From CAZKUN01 sp964555935 (GTDB lineage: Bacteria > Armatimonadota > Zipacnadia > Zipacnadales > VGFC01), in NCBI GenBank assembly GCA_964555935.1, contig CAZKUN010000119.1, forward strand, positions 1 through 26,590: a DNA stretch of 26,590 nucleotides, read 5' to 3'. A program made the translations under genes and the position numbers. Position 1 is the stretch's first letter; every line of letters starts with the position of its first letter. The notes under the pieces are model-generated. The model was not told where the DNA came from and ran no database searches. It saw only the letters and a list, made by a program, of their open reading frames with translations. Positions 12,606 to 20,455 of the stretch are shown here, in pieces.

Positions 12606-13448
12606 ATGCCAGGCACGAACCGTCGGATTATCGGATGCAACGTCATCGACCCGCTGCTCGCGGTGAAGGGTGGCCTGGAGTACAACATCGAGATCACGGA
12701 GCGCTCGCTCGAGTTCCTGAAAGAGATTGGCCACGACGCCACCGAGTTCTCGCACGGATGCCACTGGACGCCCGACGAGTGCGAGCAAGTCCGCGCGACT
12801 GCCGAGCGCGTCGGCATCGAGCCGTGGTCGCTGCATACTTGGGCGGCCGGAGACGTGATGACCGATGAGGGCGCGGCGGAAGTAACCGAAGGCCTGACGA
12901 TCGCCTTCCGCAACGCGCTGGCATTGGCCACGGGTAGGATCATCTACCATCCCAGCGGCAACAAACTGGACGCGCCCGATGATCAGGCAAGGCTGGAGCG
13001 CGAGGCGGAGCTGATCGCCGGCGTCTGGCAGCCGGGCGTGCGGATTGCCCTGGAGAACATGCAGACGCTCGGTTCGATGGAATACTTGATCGGCGTGGTG
13101 GACGCGCTCGGCGAGGAGCGGGCGGGGGTCTGTGTCGACACGGGCCACGCGGCGCTCGGGGATTTGGGAGCGGGCCGGGCCATCCGGATGGCGGGCGACC
13201 GGCTGATCACGACTCACATCCAGGATAACTTGGGCGAGCGCGACGACCACATGCCGCCGTGGGACGGAACGATCGACTGGGACGACGTGATCGCCGCGCT
13301 GGCGGAGGTTCGTTACCCAGGTTGCGTCCAGCTTGAACTCACGGATCAACCGTCCGATCCGGCGCGGCGACCTGTCATCAAGGAAGAGCTGAAACGCGGG
13401 CAGGCCGCCGCGAAGCGAATCGCCGACGCCCTGCCGTGGCCCGTCTAG
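12606..13448 (+). CDS. Sugar-phosphate isomerase/epimerase (xylose-isomerase-like TIM barrel)
   Basis: A 280-residue AP-endonuclease-2-type TIM barrel. Divalent-metal ligands are recognisable: Glu in VRIALENMQ, Asp and His in CVDTGHAAL, His in TTHIQDN, the DDHMPPWDGTIDW loop with Asp and His, and Glu in CVQLELTD near the C-terminus. This pattern fits isomerases and epimerases of sugars, hydroxypyruvate and inosose. It follows the nuclease-like gene after 3 bases and has GAGGAG near the end of that gene, so it is co-translated. Its stop overlaps the stop of the convergent permease gene by a few bases. The substrate is unknown; neighbouring Gfo/Idh and AKR genes on the other strand would fit sugar or inositol use. 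Confidence 0.9.
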   Translation: MPGTNRRIIGCNVIDPLLAVKGGLEYNIEITERSLEFLKEIGHDATEFSHGCHWTPDECEQVRATAERVGIEPWSLHTWAAGDVMTDEGAAEVTEGLTIAFRNALALATGRIIYHPSGNKLDAPDDQARLEREAELIAGVWQPGVRIALENMQTLGSMEYLIGVVDALGEERAGVCVDTGHAALGDLGAGRAIRMAGDRLITTHIQDNLGERDDHMPPWDGTIDWDDVIAALAEVRYPGCVQLELTDQPSDPARRPVIKEELKRGQAAAKRIADALPWPV

Positions 13449-15382
13449 CTCCAGAAGCTCCACGTAGATCGTTGCAGGACGATCCCGATGAGGCTCCAGA
13501 TGGCTGAGATGGAGAACTCACCGAGAACCAGGCCGATGAAGAACGGACGGGAGCGGTGATAGGCATTGCCGCTCCCGTAGCGCGTCAGCGTTGTCTTGAT
13601 GAGCCACGCCACGAACAGCCCGACCCAAACGTGGCGCATCATCCATCCGCCCTGCAGCGCAAAGCCGGCCGGGTAGAGCGGCCACCAAGCGTAGGTTGTC
13701 TTCCCCCAGTTCATCAGTACCGTGAACCCCGCTCCCGCCAGCACGAACCAGAGCGATCGGATATCGCCCGCGTCCGGCGCGGCGCGCCAGCTCTGCAAGT
13801 GGCGAAACGCCAAGTCGCCGAAAGCCCGAAACTCACCACGAACCTTCGCCGTGCCGATACCGATGGAGTAGCCCTGATGCAGGATGAACCAGTAGGTCGC
13901 CACCACTCCAATCCCTGCCGCCACGAGCGTCCCCAGCATCGCCTGTCGCCGCGATGAACCTGTCTCCTCCGCCGTCCGCAGGGCCTCGAGCTGCGCAGGC
14001 ATCGGGTGCGTCCGGTAACCGCGCGTGAACGGGAGCATCAGAGCGCTCATGGCCAGGTCTCGCCGGTTCATCACGCGCGCGCCCGCCAACCCCGCGAGGA
14101 TCTCGCCGGGACTGGCATATGGAAGGTCGTGTGCGGGCGGCCCCAGTTCCGCGCGTATCCGCGTGAGCGTGAGCGACGTTGCCGCGTAGACCACGAGGAA
14201 GTAGAATGCATAGAGCGGGGACATCCCCGCCGACAGGCAGAAGAGCATCACCAGCGCAAAGCCGATCGCCAGGCCCACGGCGGCGGCTCGGTATGATATC
14301 GGCTCGCTGGAATCGTCAAGCTCGCTCTCGCGCCGGAGAATCACCCGCCAAACCTGCGAGAAGTAGCGTCGGGCGTTCACGATACTCAGCACGGCGATGA
14401 CGGCATACGCGCCGAATGTCTGCTGGGGGAGGTACGGCATCCTGCGATCCTGAGCCAGGCCGACTACCGCGCAGAGCAGCACTTGCAGCCGGGTGAGGAT
14501 GAAGAAGAACCAGCATGAGAACAGCACCGGCAGCGGGAGCATATAACCCAACCCCACAACGAACGGCGGCGCGCCCAGCTCTAGCGACCCAATGGCCCGC
14601 CACGGCATTCCGGTGAAGTACTGTTTCGGGTGATACGATCGGATGTCGAGGAACGGGACGGACGGCCAGTAGTGGTTCAGTCCGCCGAGCAGATCGATCA
14701 GGAATGCGGCCCCGAATCCGGCCCACATCAGCCGGTTGGAGAAGAGGGCTTTCGGGGCAACGCTCATCTCAACGGGCATGGTGGTGAGTGGGAAACTCAG
14801 CTTCTCGTCCACCACCCAGCGCCGGCGAATCAGCACGTTCGCGCATGTCATCATCAACACCAGCGCCGCGACGAGCGCCGACCACCAGGCGAGCGGTCCG
14901 AGCCATGGACGAACATGCGCGGCATCGTAGAGACTGGCGCCGCCCTCGTAGAAGTCTGAGAGCACGGTGGGGTCGCTCACGGTGAGGTGTTCGGGCAGAT
15001 CGCTCAGAAAGAGGTCTTGCCAGTGGTTCTCCGGTGATGCGTACCAGTACGAGTGGGTCAGCGTGCTAGGCAGGACCTGCAGGAAGTCCAGCCCCGCCAC
15101 CGAACAGGCCATGAACATCATGCCGTAGACGAGGAGCAGCTCGGCGGCTGACATCGCCAGTCGCGGCGCCATCCGGCGGAGCAAGAGGTTCGCGCCGATC
15201 AGCACCAGGAAGGCGAAGACTCCCGTGTAGACCAGCGACATCTTGGTGATGACGCCGATGTGGATAATCGCGTCGATCTGCAGCAACCACACCACGTTGA
15301 TCGCCGCAAAGAGCGCGCCGAACACGATGGCGCCCGGACGTATCCGCCGCTCGTGGTCAGGCCCGCCTGCCGCCGATGCCAA
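13445..15382 (-). CDS. Polytopic membrane protein, DUF6785/OPT-like transporter
   Basis: Up to 710 residues in open frame, with roughly a dozen hydrophobic segments. They begin with RPGAIVFGALFAAINVVWLL and include a conserved-looking block SAAELLLVYGMMFMACSVAG, a periplasmic loop with NHWQDLFLSDLPEHL, and the RRRWVVDEKLSFPLTTMP segment. This resembles the DUF6784/DUF6785 family found in planctomycetes and Armatimonadota, distantly related to OPT peptide transporters. No ATG gives a sensible start: the frame runs back to 15577, which would overlap the divergent glycosidase gene. TTG at 15382 after GGAGG is my choice, leaving about 14 residues before the first membrane segment; TTG at 15400 is another option. 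It probably imports oligosaccharides or peptides released by the divergently encoded exported enzyme. Confidence 0.8.
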   Translation of the reverse strand: MASAAGGPDHERRIRPGAIVFGALFAAINVVWLLQIDAIIHIGVITKMSLVYTGVFAFLVLIGANLLLRRMAPRLAMSAAELLLVYGMMFMACSVAGLDFLQVLPSTLTHSYWYASPENHWQDLFLSDLPEHLTVSDPTVLSDFYEGGASLYDAAHVRPWLGPLAWWSALVAALVLMMTCANVLIRRRWVVDEKLSFPLTTMPVEMSVAPKALFSNRLMWAGFGAAFLIDLLGGLNHYWPSVPFLDIRSYHPKQYFTGMPWRAIGSLELGAPPFVVGLGYMLPLPVLFSCWFFFILTRLQVLLCAVVGLAQDRRMPYLPQQTFGAYAVIAVLSIVNARRYFSQVWRVILRRESELDDSSEPISYRAAAVGLAIGFALVMLFCLSAGMSPLYAFYFLVVYAATSLTLTRIRAELGPPAHDLPYASPGEILAGLAGARVMNRRDLAMSALMLPFTRGYRTHPMPAQLEALRTAEETGSSRRQAMLGTLVAAGIGVVATYWFILHQGYSIGIGTAKVRGEFRAFGDLAFRHLQSWRAAPDAGDIRSLWFVLAGAGFTVLMNWGKTTYAWWPLYPAGFALQGGWMMRHVWVGLFVAWLIKTTLTRYGSGNAYHRSRPFFIGLVLGEFSISAIWSLIGIVLQRSTWSFWS

Positions 15383-15469
15383 TGTCGGTGAGGCCTCCAA
15401 TAACGTGTCGCTTGCAGACTCCTTCGACCCGCGCGCCGAAGCGCCCTCGTCGACCTCGGAGAGAGACCC

Positions 15470-18400
15470 ATGCTTGCCATGATTGCAGTGACGCTCGCCG
15501 CCCCGGTCAACGCTGGCCCGAATCTGCTGCCGAATTCGTCTTTCGAGGAGGGCGAGGCGGGGTGGGTGCTGTGGCACGAGAAGCCGGGCGTCACGTCGGG
15601 CGGAGTGGAAAGCGAGGCCGCGTTTCTCGGTGATCGCGCGTTCCGCGTCTCAAGCCCGGGCGACGCGTGGGCGAACCTGCACTCTGATCCGTTTCCCTGC
15701 CAGCCGGGGGCACAGTACACGCTCTCGGTCTACGCGCACATCACCGACGGTCAGGAAGTCGCCATCGCGCTCTGGGGGCTCGATGAGGCGGGCGAACTCG
15801 TCGCGCATGGCATTGCGGGCAATTCCGTCCTGCCCGACCACTGCCCGACGTGGGGGCATTACCGAAAGACGGCATTCGCGCCCGAGAACTGCACGCAACT
15901 GAAGGCGCACCTGCTCTCGCGCGGCGGCGAGGTCATCTGGGATGCGGTGAAGATCGAGGCCAGCCGCGAGGCCACCGCGTATAGCGATGGGCCCGCGCTC
16001 GTGGGCGATGGGCCGCGCAACTTGCTATGGAATCCCGGCTTTGGCTTGGGCACGGAAGGTTGGGTGCTGTGGCATCAGGACGCCGGGCAGTCGGACGGCG
16101 GAGTTGAGGACGGCGTTTACGCCGTCCGCAATCATGGCACGGGCGGCGCGAACCTGTACTCGGACGACGTCCCGTGCGAGCCGGGCGAAACATACACGCT
16201 GAGCGTCTGGGCGAAGACCCAGGGCGCGCGCAACGTTCAGATCGCCGGCTGGGCGCGCGACGCGGCGGGCGAGACGCTGGATTACTCGATCGACGAGGGC
16301 ACGTCGGTGGCGGACGATGTTGTGGAATACACCCGTTTCACCTCGACCTTCCGCGCGCCCGCAGGGGCCGCGGCGTTGCGGGCGCACTTCGTCTGTAACG
16401 GGGGCGAGGTCTGGTGGATGGACCCGCAGCTAGAGAAGGGCGACGCGGCCACCGAATTCGATCCGGGCCTGCCCGTCTATGACTTTGACACGCCCGCCCG
16501 GCGGCAACTCGCCCGGACGTACGCCGAGGCTATCGTCCGCGAGGCGCGGCTCGCCGACCTGGTCCAGCAGTGCGAGCGATTGGCGACGTACTCGACTGGC
16601 GTCGCGATGGCTTCGGCCGAAGCGGAGGTGTTGCTGACGGAGTTGCGCGCGGCGCTACAGGCAGCGTACCTCGTGCCTGACTTCGCGGTGCTCGATTACG
16701 CGAGGATCGCGGAACTCGGCGCGGGGCTGGAGACGAAGCTATCGGAGGCGTGGCAGGCCGCCGGGCTTGAGGCGCCGTCGTTCGAGCCGTGGCAACCGGC
16801 GCTCCCCGCTCCACTCAACAAGTCCACCCTCGCGCGCGAGATCCTGATCTTCCCCTGCTTCACCCGCCAGTACCATCATCGCGGCGACGCCGACTGGGGC
16901 GTCCTCGAGCCCTTCGGGTTCCGGCTCGTGAGCGGGTGGACGGGCGTGGGCGTCCTGGCGGATGGACAGCGCGCCTATGAGGCCAATGACCAGTTCCTAC
17001 AGGCCAATGCGGAGCACGGGTACGGCACGGACGTGGCGGTCGATCCGGCGGCCATTGCGAGGTGGCTTCACGGGCCGGATGAGGACGAGCAGGTGTTCCT
17101 CCAGAGCGCTGACGGCGAATGGTCGCCCAGCGGCAACTGCCACAACACCATTAACATATGGCACCCGCGCGTGCGCGAGGAGGGCAAGCGGCTTCTCACC
17201 GAATACGCGCGGCGCTACGGTGATGACCCCAACGTGGTTGCGATTGAGCTGACCAACGAACCGTCGCTGACTATCGAGAAGCGCGTCGAGGGCTACCAAT
17301 ACGAGCGTGTTGGCGTCGGCGGGTACAGCGAGGCCGCGCGCGAGGCCTGGCGGGGCTGGTTGGCGAAGACGCATGGCACTATCGACACGCTGAACGCGCG
17401 GTGGAACGCGGACTACCCGGCGTTCGCCGAGGTCGATCCCCCCGCGGATCTCGTGCCGCCGGATCCCACGTCATCGTCCGAACCTGTGGCGTGTGGCGCG
17501 ATCAGCGACTTCCAGCGTTTCCGGGCCGAGAGCCATGCCGAGTACTTCCGCGAGATGGTCGGCGCGCTGCGTCAGGGAAATCCCAACGCCCCGGTCATGT
17601 CGCAGCTCCACCACGCGCGTTTCGGTCGGAAGGACGCCGCCATCGATCTGCACCTGATGGCAACCGTGCCGGGGTGGGACTACCTGGGGACGCACGATTG
17701 GCCGGGCGATCGGCCCGCGGTGCTGAGCCTCTACGCGGCGTCGATGAATCGCTACGCCAAGCTTCCGCACTGGGAGGACGAGTTCATCTGGAGCCAGTGG
17801 GAGCGCAAGGGCACGCCCGAACCGGTCATGCGGGCGGCTGTGACGAGGAACCTGTGGCGCCAGATCGCGTGGGGCAAGCGCGGCATCTCGCTGTTCAACC
17901 TTGAGAGCGAATGGCTCCATGATAGCCCGGCGAGCTGGAACAACTCGATGCTCAACATCGAGGCCGACATGCTCGTGCCGCGGTACTGCACGGGCGCGAT
18001 TCCCACAGTGGAGCGCAAGGCCAACTTGCTTCGAGAGGCGCTGATAGACACGGAGCTTGCGAACCAAGGCGTCGCGGTTCTCGTGCCAATGCGGTCTGTG
18101 TACGGTGCGGCGCCGGACGGTCGCGTCGAGCGCGACGGCGCTGAGATCGCGGCCGCGCTGCTCGCCCGACACTGGACGCCGTTCATGGTGCCGGAGGAGC
18201 GCATTGTCGATGGGACCGAGGACCTGTCGCAACTCGAGGCCATCATCGCGCCGTGGGCGGTGAACGTCACCGACGAGTTGCAGGAGAAACTCGCCGCGTG
18301 GGTCCGGGCGGGCGGGACCCTCATCTGCTCCGGCCCGTTCGGGTTGTTCGATCAGTGGGGGAGGCCGACGGGCACGCTGCTGCGGGCGGGTTTCGGCGAC

Positions 18401-18826
18401 GTGGCGTTCGCGTATGGTGCGGAGCAAGATGCGTGGGTGACGGACACTGCACTGCCGGGCCGTGTGGAACTCGGGCGCGGCGATGTGGTGCTGAGTCTCG
18501 AGAGGTTGGGCACGCCGGAGCAACACGACGCGCTGCTTGGGCATTTCTCGGAGGCGATTCCCGTCCAGCCGGTGGCAACTGACGTCGAGGATGTGGAGCT
18601 GCTGCTCCGGCGGGCGGACGACGGCACGCTCTACCTCTTCTGCATCAACTTGTCGGCTCGCGAGGTGAGGGCAGGCACGGTCCGCGTCCGAGGCGAGTAT
18701 TTGCAGGTGCGGGAGGCGTCGGTGGAGGGCGCGCCCGTGGTGCCTGCTACCGTCGATGAGGGCGTGACGCGGGTACCGGTCCGGCTGCGGCCGGGCGAGT
18801 GCGTTTGCTTCGCCCTGGGACAATGA
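15470..18826 (+). CDS. Exported clan GH-A glycosidase (GH42-like) with two carbohydrate-binding modules
   Basis: An 1118-residue secreted enzyme. Residues 1-15 are a signal peptide (ending PVNA). Two tandem CBM4/9-like beta-sandwich modules follow, about 16-170 and 180-335: both contain NLL.N..F..G..GWVLWH near their start and W..(D/P)..(K/Q)(I/L)E at the end, so they are a duplication. Residues 340-430 are helical linker and about 440-840 form a (beta/alpha)8 barrel with Asn596-Glu597 in ELTNEPS as likely acid/base and a second acidic cluster, Glu769/Glu771 in WEDEFIW, as nucleophile. A GATase-like domain (about 870-1010; AGGTLICSGPFG) and a C-terminal beta domain follow, as in GH42 beta-galactosidases. 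It should hydrolyse galactosides or related glycosides outside the cell. It is divergent from the permease gene. The exact GH family needs a profile search. Confidence 0.82.
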   Translation: MLAMIAVTLAAPVNAGPNLLPNSSFEEGEAGWVLWHEKPGVTSGGVESEAAFLGDRAFRVSSPGDAWANLHSDPFPCQPGAQYTLSVYAHITDGQEVAIALWGLDEAGELVAHGIAGNSVLPDHCPTWGHYRKTAFAPENCTQLKAHLLSRGGEVIWDAVKIEASREATAYSDGPALVGDGPRNLLWNPGFGLGTEGWVLWHQDAGQSDGGVEDGVYAVRNHGTGGANLYSDDVPCEPGETYTLSVWAKTQGARNVQIAGWARDAAGETLDYSIDEGTSVADDVVEYTRFTSTFRAPAGAAALRAHFVCNGGEVWWMDPQLEKGDAATEFDPGLPVYDFDTPARRQLARTYAEAIVREARLADLVQQCERLATYSTGVAMASAEAEVLLTELRAALQAAYLVPDFAVLDYARIAELGAGLETKLSEAWQAAGLEAPSFEPWQPALPAPLNKSTLAREILIFPCFTRQYHHRGDADWGVLEPFGFRLVSGWTGVGVLADGQRAYEANDQFLQANAEHGYGTDVAVDPAAIARWLHGPDEDEQVFLQSADGEWSPSGNCHNTINIWHPRVREEGKRLLTEYARRYGDDPNVVAIELTNEPSLTIEKRVEGYQYERVGVGGYSEAAREAWRGWLAKTHGTIDTLNARWNADYPAFAEVDPPADLVPPDPTSSSEPVACGAISDFQRFRAESHAEYFREMVGALRQGNPNAPVMSQLHHARFGRKDAAIDLHLMATVPGWDYLGTHDWPGDRPAVLSLYAASMNRYAKLPHWEDEFIWSQWERKGTPEPVMRAAVTRNLWRQIAWGKRGISLFNLESEWLHDSPASWNNSMLNIEADMLVPRYCTGAIPTVERKANLLREALIDTELANQGVAVLVPMRSVYGAAPDGRVERDGAEIAAALLARHWTPFMVPEERIVDGTEDLSQLEAIIAPWAVNVTDELQEKLAAWVRAGGTLICSGPFGLFDQWGRPTGTLLRAGFGDVAFAYGAEQDAWVTDTALPGRVELGRGDVVLSLERLGTPEQHDALLGHFSEAIPVQPVATDVEDVELLLRRADDGTLYLFCINLSAREVRAGTVRVRGEYLQVREASVEGAPVVPATVDEGVTRVPVRLRPGECVCFALGQ

Positions 18827-18858
18827 GACGGGGCCGACTCGCGTGAGCCGGCCCCGTC
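18827..18858. terminator. Bidirectional hairpin between convergent genes
   Basis: gacggggccg and cggccccgtc form a perfect 10-bp stem with a 12-base loop directly after the glycosidase stop, and 28 bases beyond the stop of the minus-strand lipoprotein gene. It can serve both; no strong T-run. Confidence 0.65.
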
Positions 18859-18885
18859 GTTACGCGCGTCAAATGGTGAGAGCGG

Positions 18886-19530
18886 TTACTCCGTGGGCTC
18901 GGCGTCCTCGGTGGCGTCGGTGCCCTCGCTGTCGGCGTTCATCGTCGCGATCGCGGCCTCCACGATCTCCATCTCCTCGGCGGTCAGCTCGCCAAGGGCT
19001 TCCTTGGCACCCTTGAGTTGCGCCTCGGCCTCGGCAAGCTCCTCGCCGCCGGCTTCGTCGCCACCCATGCTCTTCGCCATCTCAAGCATCGGCTCGATCA
19101 TCGAGGTCATCATGCCCGACATGACCTTCTTGGTAACTTCGACGAACTCATCGGCTCCGGAGAAGCCATGGGCCTTGACGGCCTCTTCGAGTTCGGCGTT
19201 GCCCTTCATGGCGTCGAAAGCAGCCGCCATGGCTGCCGGATCGTTGGAGTCGCCTTCGGGCTCCATTTCGTCCATGATCGCGCCAACGGCATCGTCCTTC
19301 GTCGCGGCGACCCAGCCATCCACCAGCTCGGTGGTCAGCGTAACGCCGCCGCCGGTGTCGGCGGACGCGTCATCATCGGTGGGCTCATCAGCGGGAGCAT
19401 CATCTTCGAGGTTTGTCGGGGCAGTAATGTCGCCGTCACCCGGCGCGTCAGGGGTCTTCGGGCAACCGACCAGCGTCAACGACAGGGCAAACACGACGAT
19501 CATCGCGGCACAGACGTAGAGCTTCTTCAT
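18886..19530 (-). CDS. Lipoprotein, paralogue of the adjacent one, unknown function
   Basis: A 214-residue lipoprotein with basic head MKKL, hydrophobic stretch and lipobox LVGC (Cys23). Residues 24-75 are an acidic, Asp/Pro/Thr-rich linker, as in proteins that span the periplasm. Residues 75-195 are helical: ELVDGWVAATKDDAVGAIMD, then NAELEEAVKAHGFSGADEFV, then a Met-rich helix MSGMMTSMIEPMLEMAKSM, and an AELTAEEMEIVEAAIATM-like end. No enzymatic motif is visible. The ATG at 19530 was chosen because GGAGGA lies just upstream. The neighbour at 19620-20255 has the same domain, so the two arose by tandem duplication; they lie 89 bases apart on the same strand. Function unknown. Confidence 0.75.
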   Translation of the reverse strand: MKKLYVCAAMIVVFALSLTLVGCPKTPDAPGDGDITAPTNLEDDAPADEPTDDDASADTGGGVTLTTELVDGWVAATKDDAVGAIMDEMEPEGDSNDPAAMAAAFDAMKGNAELEEAVKAHGFSGADEFVEVTKKVMSGMMTSMIEPMLEMAKSMGGDEAGGEELAEAEAQLKGAKEALGELTAEEMEIVEAAIATMNADSEGTDATEDAEPTE

Positions 19531-19619
19531 GGGTCCTCCGCCTTTCTTGTATGCGACTCGCACATCCGCAGCCCTTGCGTGCCGAAGTGGGACATGCCCG
19601 AGATTTCGGCGAAGGCCGG

Positions 19620-20255
19620 TTACTCGTCCGTCTCGTCTGCGACTTCTGCTACGGCCGACTTCAGAGCATCGAGGATCTGGACGAGGTGCTCGTCGACCAA
19701 GGTCTGCTCCTCGGGCGTGACCGCTCCGAACGCCTTGTGAGCTTCGTCGATCTTCTTGTCGACCTCGTCCCGGTGCTCCAGGTACTCAGCGGAGTCTTCG
19801 TCGACGCCGAGGCTGACCACCATCTCAAGCCCGACTTCCATCAGAGCCGGCACGGCTCCGGCGATGATTCGCGCGGTCGTGCCGATCCACTCGTTGGAAC
19901 CCTTGAATCCATGGGCCTTGACCGCTTCGTCGAGTTCGGCGCTGCCAGACGCGCGCGCGATGGCCGCCTTGATTTGGCCCGGGTCGTCCATCGTCTTGCG
20001 CGAGTCGACAATCGCCAGGACCTTGCGGACCTCGGGTTCGCCCGTGCTGGCGATCCAGCGCTCCACCAACTCCGGGGTCAGCGTGATCCCCGCCGCAAGC
20101 TCGGCGACCACTCCCGTCCCGGCTTCGCCGGTCACATCCGGGACGAGGGACTGGTCGGCGCCTGACGACGGCCCGTCCTCGGGCTTGGGGCACCCGGCAA
20201 GCAACGCTGCCAGCATCCCCGCCGCGATCGACATCGTCGCCTTCTGTAGCCGCAT
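19620..20255 (-). CDS. Lipoprotein, paralogue of the adjacent one, unknown function
   Basis: A 211-residue lipoprotein: a short head, a hydrophobic segment and lipobox LLAGC (Cys22), then a linker and a helical domain. The domain aligns to that of the 18886-19530 protein: LTPELVERWIASTGEPEVRKVL, GSAELDEAVKAHGFKGSNEWI, and a final LTPEEQTLVDEHLVQI-like helix. The paired sequence ELDEAVKAHGF / ELEEAVKAHGF is shared nearly verbatim. The Met-rich helix of the neighbour is less Met-rich here. The ATG at 20255 gives a lipoprotein signal of normal length; an ATG at 20279 adds an Arg-rich head, and the ribosome-binding site is weak for both. It is the upstream gene of the pair, divergent from the exported barrel protein at 20456. 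Confidence 0.75.
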   Translation of the reverse strand: MRLQKATMSIAAGMLAALLAGCPKPEDGPSSGADQSLVPDVTGEAGTGVVAELAAGITLTPELVERWIASTGEPEVRKVLAIVDSRKTMDDPGQIKAAIARASGSAELDEAVKAHGFKGSNEWIGTTARIIAGAVPALMEVGLEMVVSLGVDEDSAEYLEHRDEVDKKIDEAHKAFGAVTPEEQTLVDEHLVQILDALKSAVAEVADETDE

Positions 20256-20455
20256 GGGTCTCTGCCTTCGCGCGCGCACCCGAATTGCACGGCAATTTGG
20301 TGGCGAGTTCCGGGCTCATTCATAACACGTGAACGCGGTTCTAGCAAGGTGTCCTCGGTCTCGCCGCCCCGGGCGATCCGACCTGAGCGCAGGCCAATGC
20401 GGGGCGGATGCCGAAGAGTTTGGCCTGTCCACAGCCCTGGCCCGGAGGCCGAAAG

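Noticed and set aside
11814..13463. Long minus-strand open frame (549 codons) opposite the aldolase, nuclease-like and isomerase genes
   Set aside because: It runs antisense across three well-supported genes; its translation is Arg/Asp/His/Leu-rich without domains. Long antisense frames are expected in GC-rich DNA with biased third positions.
17471..18823. Minus-strand open frame (450 codons) opposite the glycosidase C-terminal half
   Set aside because: Composition is that of an antisense shadow (His/Arg/Leu-rich) and the plus-strand gene has domains and catalytic motifs.
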